Positions 54,542-60,601 of a stretch of DNA of 60,601 nucleotides are shown here, piece after piece. Source of the DNA: a virus. Location: the IMG/VR virus record IMGVR_UViG_3300030061_002036, positions 9,894 through 70,494 of that record. One strand, given 5' to 3'. Position 1 is the first letter of the stretch; every line of letters begins with the position of its first letter. The position numbers and the translations under genes were made by a program. A model generated the notes under the pieces. That model worked only from the letters and a program-made list of their open reading frames with translations. It was not told the DNA's origin and did no database searches.

Positions 54542-57309
54542 GTTTCACGAGATTTTGCTCTTAAATAAATTCTTAGTTCTTTCTCAAGTTCAGGTGACAT
54601 GCCACACTTTCTGTTATGAAGAATTTCAAGTTCATCTAATAGCGGTTTAATTTCTTCTGCAAACTCAACTATATTATTATATTTAGCTAATAATTCTAAA
54701 TCTGCAGCGCAGCCTTCTCCTATATCAGATAAAACAAATAATTCTTCAGATTTTTGTTGTATTAAATCTGTATCATCACAAGTATTACAAAATTTTTGAA
54801 ACTCAAATATTTTATCCATATGTTTAACTATCGCCGGAGCGTGTTTTTCTACATATTGGTATTGAGTCTTGTCATAATGATTTTCTTTTAAATCTAAAAG
54901 TTCACAATAATCTTTTTGTAAGTTGTCATGTATACATCCTAAACCTTGCATAAATCTAAAGTCTCTTATTTTATCTAATTTAGATGCTGTATAAAATGTT
55001 GTTAATGATTTGTCCATAGTATATCCGTTATTATTAGTTAATTGTAAAAATATTTCATCAATGTGTTTCACATTAGGGTTTTGCGTAATATGCTTAACCT
55101 TATTTTGACTCACACGAATAAGTTGAGGCGTATCCCAGTCTTTTTTACGCTTAGCTGCCCAATCAGGATATTTGCCGCTGTAATTACTCATATATCTAAT
55201 AGGTACATGTTCATACCAAAAGACAGGATAATTACGGCCTGCCATCTCGCCGTCATTAGCATAATTAGGCGCATCAGGATAAACTTTATGAAAAGCTGGA
55301 GATATAAATCTTAGCATCATTGCAGCTACTTTCATCTTACCCTCATCTTCTTTAGTACAATAATAAATTCGATTGGTGCTATTCATAAGATCTTTTGCTT
55401 TTGGCTCAATCTTTTCCATAGTCCACGGATCTTCGTTATTGTTGTTTTTACGTCTATCCCATCTAACTGTATACGCAACCATACGTTTTTCTATTTCACG
55501 TCGCTCTGCTGGAGATAGATTACTAAATTTAGATTTTTCTGCAGCTTCAGCTTCTAGATCTTTACAATCAGATAGCCACTCTGCAGGAACTTCTATTTCA
55601 TCGTAATTTTTATACCACTCAGATTGTTGAATAAATTTATGAATAGCAGCACGTTTAGCTGTAACTCTCATTTTTTCTTTTGAAAGTTTAAGCTGTACAT
55701 CGCCAATAGTTTTAGCTATTTTTTCATCATATTTTTCATCTAAATCTTCTAATGTAAAAGTAGATACGTGATTTCTGTCATATGTATTTTCTAAATCTTC
55801 TTGTAATAAGTACATATCTTTATATTTACTCCAATCACCAGTTTTATAATAAAAATGTTTAGCATCAAATCCTTCCCAACCTTTTAATGGCTCTCTTTCT
55901 ACTTTACTATTTATTTCTTGAGGACGCATTAATTTAAATCCTTCAAATAACTTAGTAGCAGGACCATATTTAATTCTAGGATCAGGCCCAAACTTAGGCT
56001 TGATGTCATCTTTATTAATTATACGAGCTATTTTATTTAGAACTGGATTTGAACTGCTATTACCTGTAAGAATAGATCTACAAGCGTCAACCCACTTAAG
56101 AAAGTCAGTTTCTTTAAGTTCTTCTTGAACCATATCACTAGCTTCTTGTGCAGCCGCCATAATTACACCTTTAATGTATTTCTTAGTAGCTTCATTCCAT
56201 ATAACTTTTTCACGAGACGGAGTAACATCTACACCCTCTTGTAATACAGTTTCTGTCCCATCCTCATTAGTTATAACTTGACGTGTTGGGCATTTAAATG
56301 CAATAGAACCGTACATCTGCTCCATTTCTAATTCTTTAAAATCAATAAAACCATAATTAATACCAGTTGAAGCATTTTTATCTTTAACAAGTACAATGTG
56401 TGGTTTATTGAAATAATATGAATCAGAAACTATAAGGTTTTCAGAGTTAAATAAAACATCAGCTTTAAAGTCAACTTTTCTTTCATATCCTTCATCTTCA
56501 TTATCGATAGTTTTAAAGTTTACATTATTAAAGTACATTAACTGCTCTTCAATAGCTTCTTCAAACTTATTACGATTGTGCCTCTTAACACCAAACGACA
56601 CAGTAGTTCGATTCTTGCCATCATCTTCATTATCACCGCCATATAGCTCATAATATACTTTAGTACCATCACTAAACGTAATAAATGGATTAGGCTTACC
56701 TTCTTCTGCATTAAAAGAAGGTATAATAAAATCAGTTTTGTAATTATAACAATTACATTTAAATCTCATTCCATTATATATAGTTTCTATAGTATAAAAG
56801 TCTACACCTGTTGATAGTGCAGCTTTTGCACCAAGACCAAAGGCACCAAAATTTTCACTAGTATTTCTTTTCGTAGAATAACCTAGTTCCAATATACCTT
56901 CTAAACGTCTTGCGCCAATACCTACACCATAATCGGTAACTTTAAATATATCGCAATATCCAACACCTTCATTCTTTTCATATATTAGATCTATATGATT
57001 TTTATCACGGTTTAAATATCCAATACTATAATAATCTTTATTAAAATTACTATCTTCATACTGATCGCCGTGGCGTTCAATATAGTAGTCTTCAACTTTC
57101 TTTTCTCCTAATATTATTTCTCTAGCCACTTCTTTCTCCCGTTGAGAGTCACATGCATTTGTAACTAACTCTCTAATTGTAGATTGAACTGGCATAGAAT
57201 ATTGTGTAGATTGAAGAATGTCAAATACCATCTTCTCAGCGCCTTTGTTAATTTTCTTAGCTATGCCGGCGCTACCTTGCATAGGCTTATCAATTGTTTT
57301 GATACTCAT
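54529..57309 (-). CDS. rIIA: rIIA-like GHKL ATPase
   Basis: A 926-residue protein. The N-terminal 165 residues have the Bergerat/GHKL ATP-binding fold: IRELVTNACD (E47, N51, D54), VTDYGVGIG (D126, G128, G130) and the lid motif FGAFGLGAKAAL (154-165). The remainder is a long helical region without recognised catalytic motifs, as in phage rIIA-like proteins. Length is somewhat greater than T4 rIIA (about 725). The start is preceded by the shared AACCAATTAAA leader. It likely works with the rIIB-like protein at the membrane or in superinfection control; that is inferred by homology. Confidence 0.87.
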   Translation of the reverse strand: MSIKTIDKPMQGSAGIAKKINKGAEKMVFDILQSTQYSMPVQSTIRELVTNACDSQREKEVAREIILGEKKVEDYYIERHGDQYEDSNFNKDYYSIGYLNRDKNHIDLIYEKNEGVGYCDIFKVTDYGVGIGARRLEGILELGYSTKRNTSENFGAFGLGAKAALSTGVDFYTIETIYNGMRFKCNCYNYKTDFIIPSFNAEEGKPNPFITFSDGTKVYYELYGGDNEDDGKNRTTVSFGVKRHNRNKFEEAIEEQLMYFNNVNFKTIDNEDEGYERKVDFKADVLFNSENLIVSDSYYFNKPHIVLVKDKNASTGINYGFIDFKELEMEQMYGSIAFKCPTRQVITNEDGTETVLQEGVDVTPSREKVIWNEATKKYIKGVIMAAAQEASDMVQEELKETDFLKWVDACRSILTGNSSSNPVLNKIARIINKDDIKPKFGPDPRIKYGPATKLFEGFKLMRPQEINSKVEREPLKGWEGFDAKHFYYKTGDWSKYKDMYLLQEDLENTYDRNHVSTFTLEDLDEKYDEKIAKTIGDVQLKLSKEKMRVTAKRAAIHKFIQQSEWYKNYDEIEVPAEWLSDCKDLEAEAAEKSKFSNLSPAERREIEKRMVAYTVRWDRRKNNNNEDPWTMEKIEPKAKDLMNSTNRIYYCTKEDEGKMKVAAMMLRFISPAFHKVYPDAPNYANDGEMAGRNYPVFWYEHVPIRYMSNYSGKYPDWAAKRKKDWDTPQLIRVSQNKVKHITQNPNVKHIDEIFLQLTNNNGYTMDKSLTTFYTASKLDKIRDFRFMQGLGCIHDNLQKDYCELLDLKENHYDKTQYQYVEKHAPAIVKHMDKIFEFQKFCNTCDDTDLIQQKSEELFVLSDIGEGCAADLELLAKYNNIVEFAEEIKPLLDELEILHNRKCGMSPELEKELRIYLRAKSRETWDS

Positions 57310-57330
57310 AAATAAAATGTTTAATTGGTT
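57310..57330 (-). promoter_or_regulatory. AACCAATTAAA leader motif before rIIA
   Basis: The motif is at 57320-57330 on the minus strand, followed by a 10-nt A/T spacer (CATTTTATTT) before the ATG at 57309. It begins at the last base of the preceding stop codon region (zinc-ribbon gene ends at 57330). This matches the rIIB leader in sequence and spacing. Confidence 0.6.
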
Positions 57331-57527
57331 TATAATCCTAGACGTGCATCATCCATCCTATCTTCTAGATATGATTCTCTCATACGTTCTTGAAATTCAT
57401 AATCTTCTAACGGTTCTGGAAACTCTTCTTTGCACTTAGGGTTCTCACATATATAGACCTCATAACCTTCATGGTCTATAGTTTCGCTGTATTCATAGCC
57501 ACAGCAAGGGCTTACTAAATAAGTCAT
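57330..57527 (-). CDS. Small zinc-ribbon protein, 65 aa
   Basis: A 65-residue acidic protein. The first half shows two Cys pairs in ribbon spacing: SPCCGYEY and YICENPKCKEEF (CC…CxxxxC), suggesting one bound zinc. The second half is a charged helix (YEFQERMRESYLEDRMDD). It starts with the shared AACCAATTAAA leader and sits directly before rIIA. Small zinc-ribbon proteins in phage early operons may bind host RNA polymerase or nucleic acid, but no specific function can be read. Confidence 0.75.
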   Translation of the reverse strand: MTYLVSPCCGYEYSETIDHEGYEVYICENPKCKEEFPEPLEDYEFQERMRESYLEDRMDDARLGL

Positions 57528-57548
57528 AATTTAATGTTTAATTGGTTA
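57528..57548 (-). promoter_or_regulatory. AACCAATTAAA leader motif before the zinc-ribbon gene
   Basis: The 11-mer lies at 57537-57547 on the minus strand, with the 9-nt spacer CATTAAATT before ATG at 57527. The extended form TTAACCAATTAAA is shared with the rIIB leader. It is directly downstream of a terminator-like hairpin, so it may mark a new transcription or translation unit. Confidence 0.6.
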
Positions 57549-57550
57549 AA

Positions 57551-57611
57551 AAAGGAAGGGCCCAATCAGTGCGTTGCTTTATCTGACCTTAGTTAACACG
57601 CGTGGGCCCAA
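57551..57611 (-). terminator. GGGCCCA stem-loop with T-tract, terminator-like
   Basis: TGGGCCC (57603-57609) and GGGCCCA (57558-57564) can pair, and parts of GCGTGTT/AACGC inside extend the stem imperfectly. On the minus strand the stem is followed by TTCCTTTTTTAA. The GGGCCCAA octamer is also a direct repeat at both ends. Position between the nuclease stop (57618) and the zinc-ribbon start (57527) fits a terminator or partial attenuator. Confidence 0.6.
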
Positions 57612-57617
57612 CCTATA

Positions 57618-58064
57618 TTAAAGTTGTTTGATTAGATCAACAACCTCATCTACTTGTTTCTTATTCCTTGGCATAAATAAGACATAGTGATGATTGTTAT
57701 CTTTGAGATGTTTTTTAAACAGTTTCCACCTCAACGGAAATGATTCATTAGCATATCCTTTAGTTTCTATTATGAATTTACCATTCGGATCTACAAAATC
57801 AGGTGTGTAAGTAATTGGTCGTATCTTACTACCTTTATTATATAGTTTCTTTTGAGTTCCTTCATAACAAGCTTGAGGATATACTAATCCATTAAATATA
57901 GTGAATGTATTTTCTTCATATTCCACTAATATTTCTGCTTCTTCTAATTGTTTATAGCAGTAAAGTTCTAAATTCGATTGAAAATTTTTACCATCGTAAC
58001 TACTTTTCTTAGCATTTTTAACTTTAGTTCTTCCAGGTTTCTTAGCTCTTCTTTTCCACGCCAT
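57618..58064 (-). CDS. PD-(D/E)XK endonuclease, Holliday-junction resolvase-like
   Basis: A 148-residue basic protein with the phage endonuclease I-like pattern: N-terminal Lys/Arg-rich segment, SNLELYCYKQLEE (E33), YTPDF (D89), and FIIETKGYA (E100, K102), followed by a helix with RWKLFKKHL. This is the PD-(D/E)XK fold found in T7 endonuclease I and DUF1064-type proteins, which cut branched DNA during replication and packaging. It overlaps the phosphoesterase gene upstream by 23 bp, in line with a joint role in recombination. The exact substrate is inferred. Confidence 0.85.
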   Translation of the reverse strand: MAWKRRAKKPGRTKVKNAKKSSYDGKNFQSNLELYCYKQLEEAEILVEYEENTFTIFNGLVYPQACYEGTQKKLYNKGSKIRPITYTPDFVDPNGKFIIETKGYANESFPLRWKLFKKHLKDNNHHYVLFMPRNKKQVDEVVDLIKQL

Positions 58065-59211
58065 AATTCATGATATTAGTTTGGAGGTACCCTTCCAGAC
58101 CTCTATTCTTATTCCAGATATATGCTTGACCACATCTAAGTGTTCCAACATAGCCTTGTGTTTTATGCCACGTGTCGTTAGCGCAGATAGATGGTATAAA
58201 TCTAACTTTAGTTCCCATGTATTCATTTAGCATTTCTTTATGCTTATGCCCACAATGTACTTCTCTAACTTTACATCTACTCCACATTTCCGGCTGTTCA
58301 GTAGCAATTAATAGAGGAAGCTCTGCAGCTTTCTCTTTATCACCGTGTGTGAACATAATCATATTAGTACCATATTCATAATATTTACGTGACTCTAGAC
58401 TATTGTCTACAGTTACATTTTTATTATTATGATATAAAGCATCTAATACTTCACCAACATAAAACATACGCTCAAAGTCATGATTACCTTGTATAACTAC
58501 TACATCTACTGGAGCAAACTCTGCTAAATAGTCAATTGCTTTTGTAACTAAATGCCAATAACCTCTAAAAGATTGACGCCAACGCATACTATCTTGTTGA
58601 GGTGTTCCTTTAGTGGTAGCTCTACTCATACCTTCAGAATTAAGTCCATCATTACCTACAGGTAAAAGAAACCTTTCAATTTCTAAACCATCAGCTTTTC
58701 TATGTAAATCTTGAATAGCTTGTAAATAATTCTTTTCTAATGTTTCTGGAGATTCGTCAGTAATTTTACCATAATGTATATCTGGTAAAGATATTTCATA
58801 GCAAATAGGATCGTTAGGCTTTTTATACTTAAGCTTTGGAACTTTAGCAGATCTACTCTTAATATAATTTAGCAACTCATCTTTAACCTGTGGCTGTTCA
58901 TGCCATTGATTGTGTGTTACTATACTATACCTTTGTTCACCATTAAAGTTTTGCCAAAACTTAACAGACTTTACATCAGCCATAGTTAAGCCATTATCTA
59001 ATAGATGCTTAGAAAATGCCTGACTTTGACTCAACTCGTGACCATTGTCGTTATTCATTCTCTCTTGTACCCACTCTTCAGAGGTTACAATTTTCTTACA
59101 ATCTCTAATAATAGATACATCTATGTCCCATTTGTCTGCTAACCACTGCGCTCCTTTTTTTAAAAATCCTGGACGTGTTCTAAATTTTTCGATTAACTCT
59201 TCTCTGTTCAT
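58042..59211 (-). CDS. Calcineurin-like metallophosphoesterase (SbcD/Mre11-like)
   Basis: A 389-residue protein. The first 90 residues are basic and helical, with a helix-turn-helix-like stretch (LADKWDIDVSIIRDCKKIV). The phosphoesterase core follows: SLPDIHYG (D144, H146), VGNDG (N187, D188), QGNHDFER (242-245), FTHGDK (H289) and CGHKHKE (H322, H324). These ligate two metal ions in SbcD/Mre11-type nucleases and related phosphatases. No SbcC partner is in the window, so a DNA nuclease role is likely but not proven. It overlaps the primase gene by 32 bp and the resolvase-like gene by 23 bp. Confidence 0.87.
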   Translation of the reverse strand: MNREELIEKFRTRPGFLKKGAQWLADKWDIDVSIIRDCKKIVTSEEWVQERMNNDNGHELSQSQAFSKHLLDNGLTMADVKSVKFWQNFNGEQRYSIVTHNQWHEQPQVKDELLNYIKSRSAKVPKLKYKKPNDPICYEISLPDIHYGKITDESPETLEKNYLQAIQDLHRKADGLEIERFLLPVGNDGLNSEGMSRATTKGTPQQDSMRWRQSFRGYWHLVTKAIDYLAEFAPVDVVVIQGNHDFERMFYVGEVLDALYHNNKNVTVDNSLESRKYYEYGTNMIMFTHGDKEKAAELPLLIATEQPEMWSRCKVREVHCGHKHKEMLNEYMGTKVRFIPSICANDTWHKTQGYVGTLRCGQAYIWNKNRGLEGYLQTNIMNYGVEKKS

Positions 59212-60196
59212 TTAATATGTTTTTAAGTTCATTAAAATTACCTACCTTATGGATTAAATCTGATGGATCTTTTGATTTAAATTCATTAGGTATGTAAATG
59301 TTATTAAAGCCATATAAGTCACAAATTTTCTTAGCCATAGTTTGACCTGGGTTACTTTCCTTGTCAAAATCATTATCATATAAAATGTCTATTGTGTTGA
59401 ATCGATCTTTTAGCTCACTTATTAATGTCTCATCAGGCATCTGCATTTCACTTTGCATAGCTATCGAATGATACCCTGCAGTATGTAAACATATGACATC
59501 TTTTAGAGAAGAAGTAATGATAAGTCTCTCACCTTTATTCGGGAGTTGGTTATAACCTTGTATATCGGTTTTTCTTGTATTACTTAACCACTTATTTTTA
59601 TCTTCGTAAGGAGAATAGATTTTATATCGGTTTTTAAATTTAAAGGCATAAGTAATTGATTTACAAGTAAATCTGTTACCATTAACCCAAAAATGACTTA
59701 TTGGTTCGACAGCAAACATAGATAAAATTTTCTGAGTTACCAAATATTTAGACCAAAAATTGACATCTTCGGTGTTCCATTTGCGACGTCTTTTTTGTAT
59801 AAATACTGGAGGTTTAGAATAAATTGGAGCTTGTTGTCTATAGCCCATTACTCCCATAGTAAATTGTATCTTTTCATCTTTAGGGCTTAAATTTAAATTA
59901 AAATCATTATCGATTACTCTTAATGCTTCTATAAATGTACAACTGTATTTATATTTAATATAGTTAAAACAATCGAATGTATGATCTGAATGCCCAAAAT
60001 CTTTATATAACAACTTACCATTATAAGGAATAATAGATACAGTAGGAGATTTATCTGTCCTTAAATCGCTTAGAAATTTTTTACCTAATTCTTTAAAGTT
60101 AGAACAGTAATACACAAAAATGTCATACTCAGTAATTTTACTAAGTATGACACTTGTGTGTAAACGATCATCACTGCTTCTGCAGTCAATCACCAT
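59180..60196 (-). CDS. DNA primase with TOPRIM domain
   Basis: A 338-residue primase-like protein. The N-terminal 100 residues resemble the phage primase entry domain (SDLRTDKSPTVSI…YKDFG…FDCFNYI) but lack a classic four-Cys zinc site. Residues about 222-325 form a TOPRIM-like fold: LIITSSLKDVICL, then DILYDNDFD (D274, D276, D278) and SKDPSDLI. The usual catalytic Glu of strand 1 is Ser here (ITSSLKD), as I recall for other Bacteroidetes phage primases. It makes RNA primers for replication. Its start overlaps the SSB stop as TAATG. Confidence 0.85.
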   Translation of the reverse strand: MVIDCRSSDDRLHTSVILSKITEYDIFVYYCSNFKELGKKFLSDLRTDKSPTVSIIPYNGKLLYKDFGHSDHTFDCFNYIKYKYSCTFIEALRVIDNDFNLNLSPKDEKIQFTMGVMGYRQQAPIYSKPPVFIQKRRRKWNTEDVNFWSKYLVTQKILSMFAVEPISHFWVNGNRFTCKSITYAFKFKNRYKIYSPYEDKNKWLSNTRKTDIQGYNQLPNKGERLIITSSLKDVICLHTAGYHSIAMQSEMQMPDETLISELKDRFNTIDILYDNDFDKESNPGQTMAKKICDLYGFNNIYIPNEFKSKDPSDLIHKVGNFNELKNILNEQRRVNRKI

Positions 60197-60601
60197 TAGA
60201 AAGGATCGTCGCCTGCTACATCTGCAGTAACTGCTTCTTTTGTTTCTCCTTGTGGAGCATCAGGAAATTCCCAATCATCTCCGTCTTCAGTATCAGGAGT
60301 AACTAAGTTTGCAGTAGGATTATGAACTCCCCACTTTAAATCTGCATTAAAGTCTGCATTAAATGAACCATATTCTTTATTTAACTCATTAATAAAGTAA
60401 TCTGTACGATTAATGCTAGTTTTACCAAAATATTTAGTATATACGCTTTGATATTTATTATCTTTAACGCCTACTAGTACTTTAATCTGATTAGTTGCTA
60501 ATGCAGTTACATAAGTTCTTAATTCTGTTACATTACCTTGTGATAGTAAATCAATACTATCTAAAGTTACTTCTCCGCCTCTAAGAACATTAGCCCATGC
60601 A
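60196..60601 (-). CDS. Single-stranded DNA-binding protein, C-terminal part
   Basis: The minus frame is open from the right edge to a TAA at 60198-60196, about 134 residues. It contains GGEVTLDSIDLLSQGN, VKDNKYQSVYTKYFG, and a compact C-terminal domain end, then an acidic linker (EDGDDWEFPDAP) and the tail GDDPF. An acidic tail ending in DDPF is the protein-docking signal of bacterial and phage SSBs. Its stop overlaps the primase ATG (TAATG), and the replication context supports the call. The gene start lies beyond the window. Confidence 0.78.
   Translation of the reverse strand, partial: AWANVLRGGEVTLDSIDLLSQGNVTELRTYVTALATNQIKVLVGVKDNKYQSVYTKYFGKTSINRTDYFINELNKEYGSFNADFNADLKWGVHNPTANLVTPDTEDGDDWEFPDAPQGETKEAVTADVAGDDPF

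Overview
The window looks like about 60 kb of a lytic, podovirus-type tailed phage of the crAss-like kind (Crassvirales and relatives such as Cellulophaga phage phi14:2) infecting a marine Bacteroidetes host. The host call rests on AT-rich DNA without Shine-Dalgarno leaders, signal peptides that all cleave just before Gln (…FS|Q, …SA|Q, …DA|Q), long Cys-rich CTDPxAxNYNP/DDGSC repeat proteins of the type common in marine Bacteroidetes, and one exported protein whose C-terminus resembles a type IX secretion sorting tail. The phage call rests on a giant protein with the DxDxD signature of the crAss-like virion RNA polymerase, preceded by ring, muzzle and cargo-like genes, and on a two-block genome with convergent transcription. 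All three stop codons end genes normally, so no stop-codon reassignment is seen.

Layout. 1-17.1 kb (+): virion-surface, envelope and lysis genes. They comprise a >2400-residue Cys-rich repeat protein cut by the left edge, several small unknowns, a membrane/coiled-coil protein, an exported thioredoxin-fold protein without CxxC, a small membrane protein, a second Cys-rich repeat protein, a LamG-like lectin protein, a putative outer-membrane barrel, a 34-residue Cys-rich peptide, a DUF5675 protein and a fibre. 17.1-32.2 kb (+): a 3TM holin, ring/neck proteins, an IHF-like protein, the muzzle/stabilisation protein and three cargo-like virion proteins. 32.2-50.2 kb (+): a 4117-residue virion RNA polymerase polyprotein with two HExxH motifs and a C-terminal macro-like region, a 217-residue protein, and a 1656-residue protein with a PD-(D/E)XK nuclease core. 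A perfect hairpin at 50171-50193 separates this block from the opposite strand.

50.2-60.6 kb (-): early/replication genes, read from the right edge: SSB (partial), primase, Mre11/SbcD-like phosphoesterase, PD-(D/E)XK resolvase-like nuclease, zinc-ribbon protein, rIIA-like GHKL ATPase, SplB-like radical SAM protein, rIIB-like protein, 5'-3' flap exonuclease, an unknown, a DUF5664/MazZ-like nucleotide diphosphohydrolase and a SET-domain protein. Three starts in this block share the 11-mer AACCAATTAAA at 9-10 nt before ATG. Most genes on both strands are tightly packed, often with ATGA or TAATG overlaps, suggesting long polycistronic transcripts with coupled translation.

A likely scheme: the particle ejects its polymerase and nuclease cargo; the minus block makes replication and host-takeover proteins; the plus block makes the particle, lysis proteins and a group of exported products that may alter the host envelope. 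Terminase, portal, major capsid protein, helicase and DNA polymerase are not in the window and presumably lie beyond its ends. All family assignments come from motif reading only; no database search was run.
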